A stretch of DNA of 64,000 nt from Flectonema sp. DT1601 (lineage: Eukaryota; Euglenozoa; Diplonemea; Diplonemida; Diplonemidae). The stretch spans positions 635,001 through 699,000 of the forward strand of contig OZ025821.1 of the NCBI GenBank assembly GCA_964019425.1, written 5' to 3'. Position numbers and translations under genes: made by a program. Numbering within the stretch: the first letter of the stretch is position 1; the number at the start of each line of letters is the position of its first letter. The notes beneath the pieces were generated by a model. It ran no database searches. It had not been told where the DNA came from and was given only the letters and a program-made list of their open reading frames with translations. Positions 31,901 through 39,765 of the stretch are shown in pieces.

Positions 31901-32944
31901 TGGGCCGGTATGACGTGAATAGCAAACACAACTCCCAGATATGCAATAACCATTTTGAGAACACAGACCAGGACACGGTAAACAATTTCGAGTAAGGTCG
32001 ATATCATAACCAGGTAGACAATCTGGAACAAAAAAATGATCCAACCGAAGTGTGAATCCATTCATAGACGTTGCCACGCACGGGATGACCTGAACCGCAT
32101 CTGGCAACGCTCCACCAATCGAATACTCCACGGTAGCAGTTGCTACTGTACTCCGTTCTACTGGTACCGTATATCTATACACAACACCTTCAAATATAAA
32201 CCTGAATGAGTAGATGTAGTTTTGTAGTTCACCAATAGACGAAACTCCAGCTTCAAAAACAACTTCAAAAGGCACTCCCTGATAAGGTGAAACAGCTGTG
32301 TATGTGTCAATAAGATTTGGTCCTACTAATTGTCCATAATGAGAGTGTGATACCCAATTAACGTCGTTTGTTGACGAACAGAGACTAACAATCCCGAGTA
32401 ATGTTACTTTAACATTTCTCAATACATAGACACCACTAGGCGCACCCATCGAAGGAATTGTAAAACTATTTTCTAAAATGCTGCAATCTTTAGTAAGTGA
32501 CAGTGCGAATGACTGATCGTGAGGAATATTAATATGTTTTCCAACTATTGAAATGTCATAAAATTGATTCCCTCCTGCTGCTGTTAAACTAAACGATTCC
32601 CAAACAGGTTCAACGATTATAATGCGACTATCTATAGCTCGCTGCTGTACGGGACTACACAACCCAATCGAATTTGTCTCAAGTCTAAGGGGAATATCAG
32701 CCGTACATCTACACAATGAATCACACGTGAGTAATATCTGCAGATCAGCTGTTGCACAATACGCATTGCTGTCAACTGTTTGAATGGATATATCATTGCA
32801 TGTAGTAGTATTAGGAAATTCAATCACCATTGTGGTACCTGTCAACACTGTGTCTGGTTGTAGATTTGGGTCCTGAGATATAACATCGAATCTTCCAACG
32901 ATGGTGAGTATCTGAACGCTTACTATTATTAGTAATCGAAGCAT
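25952..32944 (-). CDS. Giant receptor-like surface protein with EGF, beta-sandwich repeats, LamG, membrane span and zinc-ribbon tail
   Basis: A 2,330-residue predicted type I membrane protein in one uninterrupted exon. Signal peptide: MLRLLIIVSVQILTIVG. An EGF-like module (CPGLCSQNGYCISGSCVC) lies near 325-350. From about 470 to 1200 there are seven or eight related beta-sandwich repeats of about 100 residues, each opening with a [K/T]xPxPxI-type strand (SKRPTIEL, PKPVISIT, TPRPVITT, TQPAITID), similar in layout to chitobiase C-terminal/Fn3-like modules. A helix-rich middle follows (about 1230-1700), then a LamG-like domain (about 1706-1898), a GCC2/GCC3-like Cys module (CHSNYYYSEKNCVECPIN), and a span near 2223-2253. 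The cytosolic tail has CQTCGT...CYNCNS, a CxxC pair like a zinc ribbon. Ligand and role are unknown. The ATG at 32944 follows an AG acceptor by 21 bases. Confidence 0.85.
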   Translation of the reverse strand: MLRLLIIVSVQILTIVGRFDVISQDPNLQPDTVLTGTTMVIEFPNTTTCNDISIQTVDSNAYCATADLQILLTCDSLCRCTADIPLRLETNSIGLCSPVQQRAIDSRIIIVEPVWESFSLTAAGGNQFYDISIVGKHINIPHDQSFALSLTKDCSILENSFTIPSMGAPSGVYVLRNVKVTLLGIVSLCSSTNDVNWVSHSHYGQLVGPNLIDTYTAVSPYQGVPFEVVFEAGVSSIGELQNYIYSFRFIFEGVVYRYTVPVERSTVATATVEYSIGGALPDAVQVIPCVATSMNGFTLRLDHFFVPDCLPGYDIDLTRNCLPCPGLCSQNGYCISGSCVCYSRHTGPTCSTYILAGVDILGIPSDVATDFSVDILTVDFTIKEYFNHSDVSVSCQLVSQTYQTIVYNVPLVSGDTQQLEIIVSDNIIGDVQVKLYSSKVGDFHDSPVSEATFRIKKKLSPPTITIPDDTMVVGDAMGFLSFIPTQLIGHPMLNPGIYYSISTGPHPSMPQVRFPVVDQLYLRPLDIKPTLESINIEARGSYRISCYAESGSVNDEVRYFTSEEVGMVVTVQEISKRPTIELSGEELPTASLSFVENCTITAVVDGIAISGKMLLSTQLISSADLAVAPPANSKSLTETSLGEHTVYSRFLNTTDQFFLPSEVSSRQFSLYHRRVPCQVDSSAGSVFPVAQYDASSLTSTISEPVLNIRFVSTETDIETTTVLQSPSMPITFSQAGSYLIGCINVPVIGNNFFLNSKEVFSNFIVKQQLPKPVISITDYEEYSTVAAANIGVGLASSSSEIRPREYQSSQQVNISQQGVNIISVYTATLNNSHYVDSENETRSVVVYKKTPRPVITTTGVPHGNRVNSFLQEGEFFVSVLKDGFNIDNGILNVKINNENVSSGRMRIAIQGEHRFFVSALIVQSEFYLESEIVEIVLYVYHKLLPCDISITAMNTDLLSESVIDSAQITMRQHNIISSNDVSMQYTLTDVISGLISPPELYYSDISIGMGKHNISCKVISYSLSMIEEYLLDSDEVFDIVVVKELLPIAKLTTQEIVKNGFYEDIVTITCGYPGLVTECEFIDHASVDVVSSNTIQITTPGPHVITSRLTAMHENDLYLPGPWIEQQFSVQGITTQPAITIDGSTVRIEVIFPLDASVKYSLGGVNSQLESFLLYNNPIQLTLPGLVLVSAIAEQLPYYRPSLTSSAVVSANFDNIISNRFIEAAALRDRVTSTVDFNKSFGGVLDRLSTLFVSLLPATPVTESHKDLFIFPVRFEDDYWTQKRSAIVLCRLPIDEKIERTWSEYDSMYLSLKINGKQAAYWNATKNCFFDESNNCLPVKIGLKNDCLDNSRLVLQTSTSEIYDTISDYADVRKEISNSFSEVNVIKHRFERFLSHVRSLEPIVNGTSYASYQRCKILLENEISIINSILDPIVNVINKFLTTMMKNTMDSSPLFKLVLEIKKLLASESVNVLSVTSKLKPLFLKLFQEGISSNILVAGSSLNVHIIASKLREVVETVSTTVSLIVIVQWILIIHTVSIKQTTDVMTYVSLLDLVETKIQWLSDGSPLLSILDEVEDIRISDLVMVLNSIKTDSNFKKMHSSISCLKSKAIGSYWDLVSITTCLNSITSTQNSLFTYRIPLSDLQYATHPLDDSLTAGLPSIGLFHMNSDNKLVVGDVISPFCLLSESDFILPYQRSNDLLSLATARCLNMNFVLQASPVGQTSDLGVILGNYNEVGFLFGISFSIKIFDGLADVSHQILNFTTPDGNVISIGVQSKRSTKLQHNYQFSFTTVGINIIVSQPVSLEVGKWCYVSILKQSDSLHQQSTGRDNSLLIFVNHVLVAAGFVPSPHAVAQTSVSAPGSLSLGGNFEGSITDIIVSSYPVEASTDTEIFDIIMRSSIPSVVILNDDVTCHSNYYYSEKNCVECPINSLTSTTPRRSVTDCICKEGFIMTKDICVKGQDLNSPIGCPLIEANEGDTFIAYKDSIIISKRYDVSHQIHSVSCQCGDYTWCVPTRNDSHSVEVKFKTISPRDSQCTITVSTDAEGYEKGEPCSIDVLVRYQLPQPILEENIYPRNHSFANLFERIYFSIYDYSVMSFSAVVSARTSSVLQLNTITDIPNSNNIDIRYLNSIWELVIKSLRCRVKQDQKPWQDYHQNSLLINPWSNIQIQIASDYGVASDIMMIKYTNRVFYHVLPVMETDRTRAFDSIPRPEMLLVKSDRPPQVEVAFWICGFVVCFIIVIVMFCIVGEMYKHALAVEQNTKIKKHLSATWIFPTTTDSDNFVQITDADQQQSTCQTCGTPSEYLTSQIRPSFGDVIYICYNCNSLLKS

Positions 32945-32965
32945 GTTAAGGAATGTAATATAAAA

Positions 32966-32967
32966 CT
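32966..32967 (-). other. Probable 3' splice acceptor upstream of giant receptor gene
   Basis: AG of acaacatcag, 21 bases before the ATG. The pyrimidine tract is weak, so this is less certain than the others. Confidence 0.4.
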
Positions 32968-33099
32968 GATGTTGTTTTTTTGAAATAAATTAATGAAGTA
33001 AATAATACCACGTCACCCCCCACTACGCACCCCACTGCTCTCGGGATTTTTTCCAGAAAAAAATAATATCGGTCCTCTTAGCCAGCCAACCAAGGCCAG

Positions 33100-33304
33100 T
33101 TGACTAACAGAATTCGACTTTGGTAATGATCCTGCTGCAGGTTCACCTACAGCAACCTTGTTACGACTTTTGCTTCCTCTAGCTGAGAAATATTGCTGGG
33201 ATTCGAAACGCTCTAAGCGGTTGCCCGCAGAGAGCTCTCTCTCTCCCCAGCTCTATCCCACAGGTTGGCTGACTAACAGAATTCGACTTTTGATAATGAT
33301 CCTG
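33100..33304. repeat. Direct repeat of the SSU-end/ITS1 junction flanking the rRNA fragment
   Basis: The segment gactaacagaattcgacttt plus taatgatcctg occurs at 33102-33133 and again at 33270-33304 in the same orientation, about 168 bases apart. The second copy stops right after the SSU terminal 'atgatcctg'. The rRNA piece is thus bracketed by copies of its own ITS1 junction, as if it came from tandem or circular rDNA-derived DNA. Confidence 0.75.
33122..33262 (-). rRNA. Partial SSU (18S) rRNA, 3' terminal fragment (helices 44-45)
   Basis: The minus strand reads through the SSU 3' end: aggaagcaaaagtcgtaac, then aaggttgctgtaggtgaacc and tgcagcaggatcatta. Upstream, positions 33195-33250 fold as helix 44: ctggg pairs with cccag at its base and gcgg-gcaa-ccgc forms a GNRA-capped tip. 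Upstream of about 33262 the SSU similarity stops; the universal 'cacaccgcccgtc' is absent. This is an isolated fragment of about 140 bases, not a functional rRNA gene. Its wording resembles euglenozoan SSU (kinetoplastid 'gaagcaaaagtcgtaac'). Confidence 0.85.
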
Positions 33305-34990
33305 TATATATAAAAGAAAAAATAGCTTAAGGGCAAATTCGTTCAATATTCACACCAATATAAAGTTTGTGCGAAAGTTCAGCTTTCAAAGCAAAACCAA
33401 AAACGAGCGGTAGGGAGATAAACAAAAGGTAGGTGCGCGTGTGTGTGTGGGGAAATCCTCCTTTTTTTTTTTTTTTTTCTTTTTTTTTTGGAGTTCTCAA
33501 ATGCCTTCTCAAAAAAAACATTTAAACAACGAGTATGTGTTTTCTATTGAACTCGGTTTTTTTCTTTTTTTTTTTTTTTTTTTTTTTTTGGGTGGGAAAA
33601 TCGAAGAGGCTGGCGACCTTTGTAGGTGTTGGAAGCTTCTCTGATTAAAAAAGAAAATTAAATAAAAGTTCTAAGAATGTACAAAGAAATAAAATAAATT
33701 GAGGGCAAAGAAAACGAAGCTATAAAGGAATAATTGACATGGAAAATTTATTTTTTTAGTAAAGTTTTTTTTTTTTTTTTTTTTTTTGTAAAGTTTATTG
33801 TGTGGTTTGCTAAGAAGATTATCTCCTTTTTTTTTTACTCTTTTTTTTTTTTTAAAAAACCACAATGAATAACTGTTGAGAACATGATGTAGAATTTCCT
33901 TAAATATAATAAAAGAAAATCAGTCATTCATTTTTTTTTTTTATAATTTTTATTTTTGTCTTTTTAATTTTATTTTTTGGCATCATCAGTTCACGACACC
34001 TTCTAAGATTCTGTTTGTTTGTTTGTTTAATTTTTTTTTTAATTTTTTTTTTTTTTTAAATTTTATTTATTTATTATAGACTCTGAGCAAAGCAGGTTGC
34101 ATTGCCAGCGATATAATTAATAATCGTATGTACAGTATGTAACGGAGAGGCAGTTTTCGCAATAGCGGTATTCAACTGCGGTGCCGTAGTATGTATTTCT
34201 AAGTATGACAAAGTGGGTGGAAAAAAAAAAAAAAAAATGTAAAAAAAAAAAAATTTAAAAAATTCACTCGTTTTGGTAGGGTTGATGTACGGGTTTCTTT
34301 TTTTTTTTTTTTTTAAAAAAAATGAATAAAAAAGTAATAAAGAAAAAAAAATATCTAAAGAAAGGGATTGAAAAGAAAAAAAAAGCAAAGCAAAGCACTC
34401 CCCAAGCAGGAACAAGACATTAGAAAATTATGATGTTTTCACCCGTTCTTTTTTTTTTTCCAGCTAAAAATCAAGAGCCAACCCAAGAAAAGGCTCACTT
34501 TGATATCACCCAGTCTGCTTTCACTTTCTCTGTTTCATGGCGGAAAAATCATTTCCAATATGAGAAAGCAGCCATGAAAAAAAGAAAAAATTTGAATAAA
34601 AAGATAATAGAGAGAGAGAGTAAAAGAAATCTAAGCGGAGGATCCTTGGTGATAAATATTAAAAAAAATAAAAAATAAAAAAAAATGAAAAAAAATTTAT
34701 CACCAGAAATAAGCAGATCCGAAATTAGGGCAAAATGAAAACCAATGGCTGAAGGTCACTAAGGCCTCCTGTAACACAAAATGGGGGAAGAGGGGAATTA
34801 GAAAAATAATTTTCCAAAAAAAATGGGATATCACCAGGAAGTGTGACTGCGATATACTCTATGAAGTTTAGCTTTTTTTTTTAGTATTTTTTTTTTTTTT
34901 TTTTTTTGGCTTATGCCTGACACAATGACGCTACTCGTCGAAAACAATAATAATAAAATTTAAAAAAAAGAAACATTTATTAATGCATTT

Positions 34991-36277
34991 TTAATGACGG
35001 TTGCTCTTGGCTTTGTGGCCAGGCCTTTGCTCGTTAGCAAGCGAAGCTTCTTCAATTATCACTGGACACTTCTGAGGTGGTGCATTGTTACTGTAGTGTG
35101 CACATGTCTTGTTAAACAACAGGGAGTCAATGATTGAAGGGGTCACGATTCCTTCACCAAAAGTAGCAGACAAAGCATAGTCAAATTCACTAATAGCATT
35201 GTGAACTAAATGTGGATGAGGAGAATCACCGCTTGGAGTAAATGATGCGTGAGTGTATCTACCAGCAAATATCTGAAAACATCTAGCTACAGACACAGCT
35301 GCCGGACTCCAGTTTCCAGATCCCTGAACAATCGGGAATCGAACTGGAGGGTTCATAGCCTTCCCAGCACTGATAATAATATCTGCGCTGCTCGCAGATG
35401 GTGCGACACAGCTGGTGACATTTGGTCTTCCCTTCATACACTTCATACGAAGTCCCATTACAGCATTGCTTGCCATCACAGGGTCTGAAAACTTTGCGTA
35501 TCCGTACACCTTTCCACTGTTTTGGCTTGGCGCAACCCAGATAGCCTGAAGACCAATTGGGTCTGGCTTTCCATCTCTACCAACACTGTAAGGCTCAAAG
35601 ATCTGAACAATGTCATGGCAAACACAGTGTCCTGGCTGAATACTTCCTTGAAAGTAAACTCTTGATCCTGAAGGATAGTTGTTGTGAAGAAGTGGTTCAG
35701 AAGTTGGTGATCTGTCAGAGTAGTTCTCTCTAAAGAATCGTGGAAGGACGTGACCAAACTTTGCAACAAGAAGAGGAGTGTTTGACCAAAGTTTGTTTCT
35801 CCAAGAGACTCTCATGTAGTTGGTACCTGCCCGAGGTGCTCCGTATGATAGAACAGTTCCGTCTTCTAGATTGATACAATTCTCAGAATCACATCCGAGT
35901 TCTGATACCTGCAGAGGAAGTTCAGCTACAGCAGCCTTCTGCTGCTGAACAGTTTGGTGTTGTTGTTGTTGCTTCTGAAGCTGAAGCACTTCTCTCTCAC
36001 GGTCTGCTTCCTGCTGTTGAGCAACGATGGCTGCGAGGATAGCAGCATTTCTCTGAGGAGTTCTTTGTGGAGTTCTCTGAGGAGTAAACGAACCAATATG
36101 AAGCAAATCTTCATCATAATCATCTTCCATAAGTGGTGGAAGAAATCCCTCTGGCGTGCATTCAACCTCACTCGAAAATACGACACCACCTTCACCTCTA
36201 GTAAGCCTTGGAGGAGTCGCAATCAACATGTCGATATCCTTAACAAGGTCCTGTGGGTACACCATAGCCATAGTCAT
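34991..36277 (-). CDS. Q-rich protein with a possible RRM-like domain
   Basis: A 428-residue protein of unrecognised family. The N-terminus (MTMAMVYPQDLVKDIDMLI) is followed by a TPQRTPQRTPQR repeat near 80 and a Gln-rich coiled coil (QLQKQQQQHQTVQQQK, about 105-125). The globular part (about 150-400) contains KVYGYAKFSDPVMASNAVMG followed by KGRPNVTSCVAP, which resembles an RRM RNP1 strand and its following helix and strand; the match is weak and I assign it only tentatively. A basic C-terminus ends GHKAKSNRH. The first ATG after a candidate acceptor (AG at 36324-36325) is 36277; an in-frame extension upstream is Lys-rich and probably outron. RNA binding is inference. Confidence 0.75.
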   Translation of the reverse strand: MTMAMVYPQDLVKDIDMLIATPPRLTRGEGGVVFSSEVECTPEGFLPPLMEDDYDEDLLHIGSFTPQRTPQRTPQRNAAILAAIVAQQQEADREREVLQLQKQQQQHQTVQQQKAAVAELPLQVSELGCDSENCINLEDGTVLSYGAPRAGTNYMRVSWRNKLWSNTPLLVAKFGHVLPRFFRENYSDRSPTSEPLLHNNYPSGSRVYFQGSIQPGHCVCHDIVQIFEPYSVGRDGKPDPIGLQAIWVAPSQNSGKVYGYAKFSDPVMASNAVMGLRMKCMKGRPNVTSCVAPSASSADIIISAGKAMNPPVRFPIVQGSGNWSPAAVSVARCFQIFAGRYTHASFTPSGDSPHPHLVHNAISEFDYALSATFGEGIVTPSIIDSLLFNKTCAHYSNNAPPQKCPVIIEEASLANEQRPGHKAKSNRH

Positions 36278-36627
36278 TTTTTTTTTTAGGGAGGGGGGTT
36301 TTTTTTTTAGATGTAAAATAAATCTGTTTGAGATCATAATTAAACTTATTAAAGAAAAAATCACAACAAAAAAAACTTGAAAAACGAAGCCATTTTTTTG
36401 TTCGCAATCCGACGATAACGATAAAAAACTGAAAGCAGTTTTTTTTTCTTATTCTTTTTATAAAGACTGCCGTACAAAAAAGAAACAAACAACAAAACAA
36501 AACGAATACTATGTACCACGTGGTTAGTAGTAGTCGAGCGAAACAAATGCAAATTTCGACTCCAGCATTTGCTTTAATGGCACAGGTACAATATGACAAC
36601 TGGTTGCAGAAAAACTAAAAGACCGCT

Positions 36628-37233
36628 CTAAGGTATTTCTTGATACCTGCTGCTTGACTTGACCTTGTCAACTGCCATACATTTCAAAGCACAAATCACA
36701 CCTATAAACACAAACACAAACGTTCCTACTATTATCCCATCGCTGACCTTCCAGGTGTCCGCAAGCGGATCTTTAAGACCGTCGCAATTCTTGAGATGGT
36801 AGAGCCTCATGACTAATCCATGTTCTAAACTATTTGCTACCAAAGCCAACACTGACGGAGTCATCAGAGAGTAGTGAGATGCACAAAATTGAAGTTTCGT
36901 CAACGAAGCGGCTACAATCAGACAACCTGCTACTAAAAAAACAATCGTCGCTACGTACGATGCTTGCATTGCCTCAACAGTACCCAGTGACGCATTACAA
37001 GCGTTTATGTCTCTCAGGTAATCTGACAGTGATACCACTTTATCTTCAACGACGACGCCTGCAGAGGTATTTTTCATTCTTACGTTCCAAACACTCATTC
37101 CATAGCTAAGAACATCATCGTCAATAACTTCGTCTAATGAAAACAACCACAGAGATCCAGCTGCGATCTGCAATGAGAAAGCTATAACATATATTGTCGT
37201 TATTCCAATCAGTATTTTTGATGATAGTTGCAT
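36628..37233 (-). CDS. Four-span membrane protein (amastin/claudin-like topology)
   Basis: A 201-residue protein with four hydrophobic segments at about 7-30, 86-108, 118-140 and 165-187, a larger loop between spans 1 and 2 containing Cys and N-x-S/T sites (NTS, NAS), and a short charged tail (KVKSSSRYQEIP). The topology and the SLWLFSL sequence after span 1 are like the tetraspan amastin/claudin layout. The diagnostic amastin signature is not clearly present, so the family name is only a suggestion. The ATG at 37233 lies 11 bases after an AG acceptor preceded by a T run, which decides against the longer upstream frame. Confidence 0.75.
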   Translation of the reverse strand: MQLSSKILIGITTIYVIAFSLQIAAGSLWLFSLDEVIDDDVLSYGMSVWNVRMKNTSAGVVVEDKVVSLSDYLRDINACNASLGTVEAMQASYVATIVFLVAGCLIVAASLTKLQFCASHYSLMTPSVLALVANSLEHGLVMRLYHLKNCDGLKDPLADTWKVSDGIIVGTFVFVFIGVICALKCMAVDKVKSSSRYQEIP

Positions 37234-37463
37234 CGAAGTACAGACTGATTTTGAAAAAAAAAAAATATATATATAAATTAATAACAAATAAATAAACTTT
37301 CGTTTTTTTTTTTTTTTTTTTTTTTTCCGAAATCGCCAACTCTGTCAAAAAACTTTTTATTTCATCGAAATAAGTGCCACCAGCAAAAAAGGAAAGAATA
37401 GGGTAAGTTAGTAAGTAAGTGTAGGTAAGGGCTAGGGCCAATAAAACTTATACAAGTATAATC

Positions 37464-37494
<31 letters not shown>

Positions 37495-38215
37495 AATTGT
37501 GTTATGATGTTCCACATTACATTAGTGGAGATATCGATAAGTTCTGAGGACTTCATTCTGGTTTTTTTTTTTTTTTTTTTTTTTTTTTTGACAACTCGGG
37601 TTTGTCAATGGACAGTCACCAAGTATGTGCGCATATAGAAGATGAGTTTATTATAAAAAAAAGTGCACTAAATTTAAAATTTTAAAAAAATAAAAATAAA
37701 ATTATAAAAAACACATTGTGCACAGATAGCTACCATAATAAGTCACAGAAGGAAAGAAAAAAAAGACGAAGATTTTGGTAGCAAAGTACCTTTATGAATT
37801 AATCTTTTCTTTTTTTTCAAAACTTTTTTTTTTTTTAAAGAGGGGAGAGGAATAAGAAAAATATGTTTTAAGTATCACTAATTAAGATCATATAAATGTG
37901 GGACAAATGCAAGTAGAAAAACCCACTTCGAAAAAAAAAAAAAAAAATTAGAACAACAACAAGAACCAGATAAAGCTGAGACGTAAAGTCTATGGCTATC
38001 GATAATTCTTACCGCTATTCTATAGAACCCCACCTTTCATAGTCAAATAAACAAATGTAAATAGGGCACGGCATTTCGCCGGCGAGAAAGGCAAGGTTAG
38101 AAACATAAGTACTAAGATGATTACTACAGAAGACAGAGACGACAATCACAACAACAATTCAACTTCGGATAGCTGAGCACGTATCGGAAGCAAAATAATT
38201 TTAGGGAAGGAATGA

Positions 38216-38248
<33 letters not shown>

Positions 38249-38395
38249 ATTAAATAATGCACAACAAGCGGTAAGGGCTAGACCATTAAAAAAAGTACGT
38301 CAAGGCAAGACAAAGGTGATGCGCAGAAAATATAAACATGATTCGAGTCAAAAAAAAAAAAAATAAATAAATAATAATAATAATAATAATAATAT
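37234..38395. other. Spacer, no gene seen
   Basis: A/T-rich, with homopolymers at 37302-37326, 37462-37492, 37562-37589 and 38219-38246. An AAT microsatellite lies at about 38360-38394, just before the stop codon of the PB1-TPR gene. No conserved coding or RNA signal was recognised. Confidence 0.55.
37245..37246 (-). other. 3' splice acceptor upstream of four-span protein gene
   Basis: AG of a T-rich tract ending tcaaaatcag, 11 bases before the ATG. Confidence 0.6.
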
Positions 38396-39382
38396 TTATA
38401 CATGCTGTACATGCATCGACATGAAAGGGTCCTCAGTCTGAACAGAGCAAAGAGGCATTGATGAGTTATACCCACCAAGAAATGGAGTACTCTCATCGTC
38501 AACATCGTCTGAGTCAGACTCTTCAGAAATTAAAAAATTAACATGACGAGATTGATCAGACCGTCTGGTTTTTAACACCTGCACCGATGGTGTTACTCGT
38601 TTTCGTAAAGAAACGAATTTAGGATGTTTTCTAATTAATTCCAAGTCTGGATCAGACTCTAAGTGAGCAGGTTTACTGTAACCACATTCAAATGCTTTTT
38701 CAAGGTATGAAATTGCCGACGTCTGAAGTCCTGAAACAGAACTGCAACATGCCAAGTTATACCACCCTAAAGGATTGTGTGGCAATACGGTAGTACACTT
38801 GTCAAACCAAGACGTTGATGCCGCCATGTCATTGTGACCTAAGCAGCTTACTCCTTTAGCAATCATTAAATCGTAAAGAAATTTTGTGTTAATGTCAATG
38901 TCTAAATGGGTATCACTTTTTCTAGTGGAAAGCCATTCAGATGCTCCAAGAGACTCTGGAGTTTCAATTCCTTCTTTTAAACTTTCTAAGACGTCGGGTT
39001 TTTCGAAAACCGCATCTAAAATATCCGGAATAGGAGCTGCTGGGAGTTCTTGAATAGCAGATGTGACTAATTCAACTGACAATCGTTTCTTTACCAATTC
39101 ATCAACTGAAACTCTTAGAACAAGAGGCCGCAATGGATTTTCCACAGCTGCCATTAACCTCCATAAGTCTGTACACTCAACCCACTCATCTTGACTTGCC
39201 AAAGAAATCACATCACCGTCATTGTCAAGGTATGTTATTGACCGTATTCCTTTACCCCAATCAGTTAGTCTTTGGATTACATCTTCAAAGTTACATTTTG
39301 AATTTATTCTTATCCGGTGAGCTTCTGTTTCAGATTCGATACTCTCCCCTTTCGTCTTTAGAATAAATTTGGTACAAATCAT
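38396..39382 (-). CDS. PB1 domain plus TPR-like repeat protein
   Basis: A 328-residue adaptor-like protein. Residues 1-85 fit a PB1 domain: a basic first strand (TKFILKTKG), then RIRINSKCNFEDVIQRL and a closing acidic/OPCA-like part (YLDNDGDVISLASQDEWVEC). Residues about 190-275 form a TPR-like pair with NPLGWYNLACCSSVSG, AISYLEKAFECGYSKPAHLE and SDPDLELIRKHPKF, the 'DPDL...P.F' ending common in TPR-end modules. The C-terminus (ESDSDDVDDEST) is acidic. PB1 domains mediate heterodimeric scaffold contacts in signalling or autophagy; the partner is unknown. The ATG at 39382 is 19 bases after an AG acceptor (39402-39403). Confidence 0.85.
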   Translation of the reverse strand: MICTKFILKTKGESIESETEAHRIRINSKCNFEDVIQRLTDWGKGIRSITYLDNDGDVISLASQDEWVECTDLWRLMAAVENPLRPLVLRVSVDELVKKRLSVELVTSAIQELPAAPIPDILDAVFEKPDVLESLKEGIETPESLGASEWLSTRKSDTHLDIDINTKFLYDLMIAKGVSCLGHNDMAASTSWFDKCTTVLPHNPLGWYNLACCSSVSGLQTSAISYLEKAFECGYSKPAHLESDPDLELIRKHPKFVSLRKRVTPSVQVLKTRRSDQSRHVNFLISEESDSDDVDDESTPFLGGYNSSMPLCSVQTEDPFMSMHVQHV

Positions 39383-39765
39383 TTATTTTTTTACGTAAGA
39401 ACTGGTTTTTTTTTAAAAAAGAATAATAAAACAACCTTTTCACGGTCAAGTAACCACACCAAACTAATACGATTCGTATGCTGAAACTGAAAAGTCAAAC
39501 TGTGAGAAAAGATTATTATATGTGGTAGCTTCTCCCGTTTTGCATCATCAAAAAACTATTTATCGAACAATCGAAGAAGCTTCTGTTGCAATTCCATCTC
39601 GCTGCTTGCACCAACTCTATAATATGCCAACTGCCTTCGGATGGACATCCCACTCCACAGCAGCCGTCGTCGACACGTTTTCCATTGTTTTGAGTGACCT
39701 GCTTAAAGGCAAGGCGGGTACTGAAGACAGAATCGCACTCACAAAATAGTTTTCCTTTCTAAAAT

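Larger units (their letters stand above)
32945..34990. other. Spacer containing SSU rRNA fragment
   Basis: Apart from the rRNA fragment at 33100-33304, the spacer holds no supported gene. Homopolymer runs occur near 33463, 33560, 33768, 33840, 34030 and 34300. Confidence 0.6.

Noticed and set aside
33122-33262. Functional 18S rRNA gene
   Set aside because: Only about 140 bases of the 3' end are present; the universal region just upstream of helix 44 is absent.
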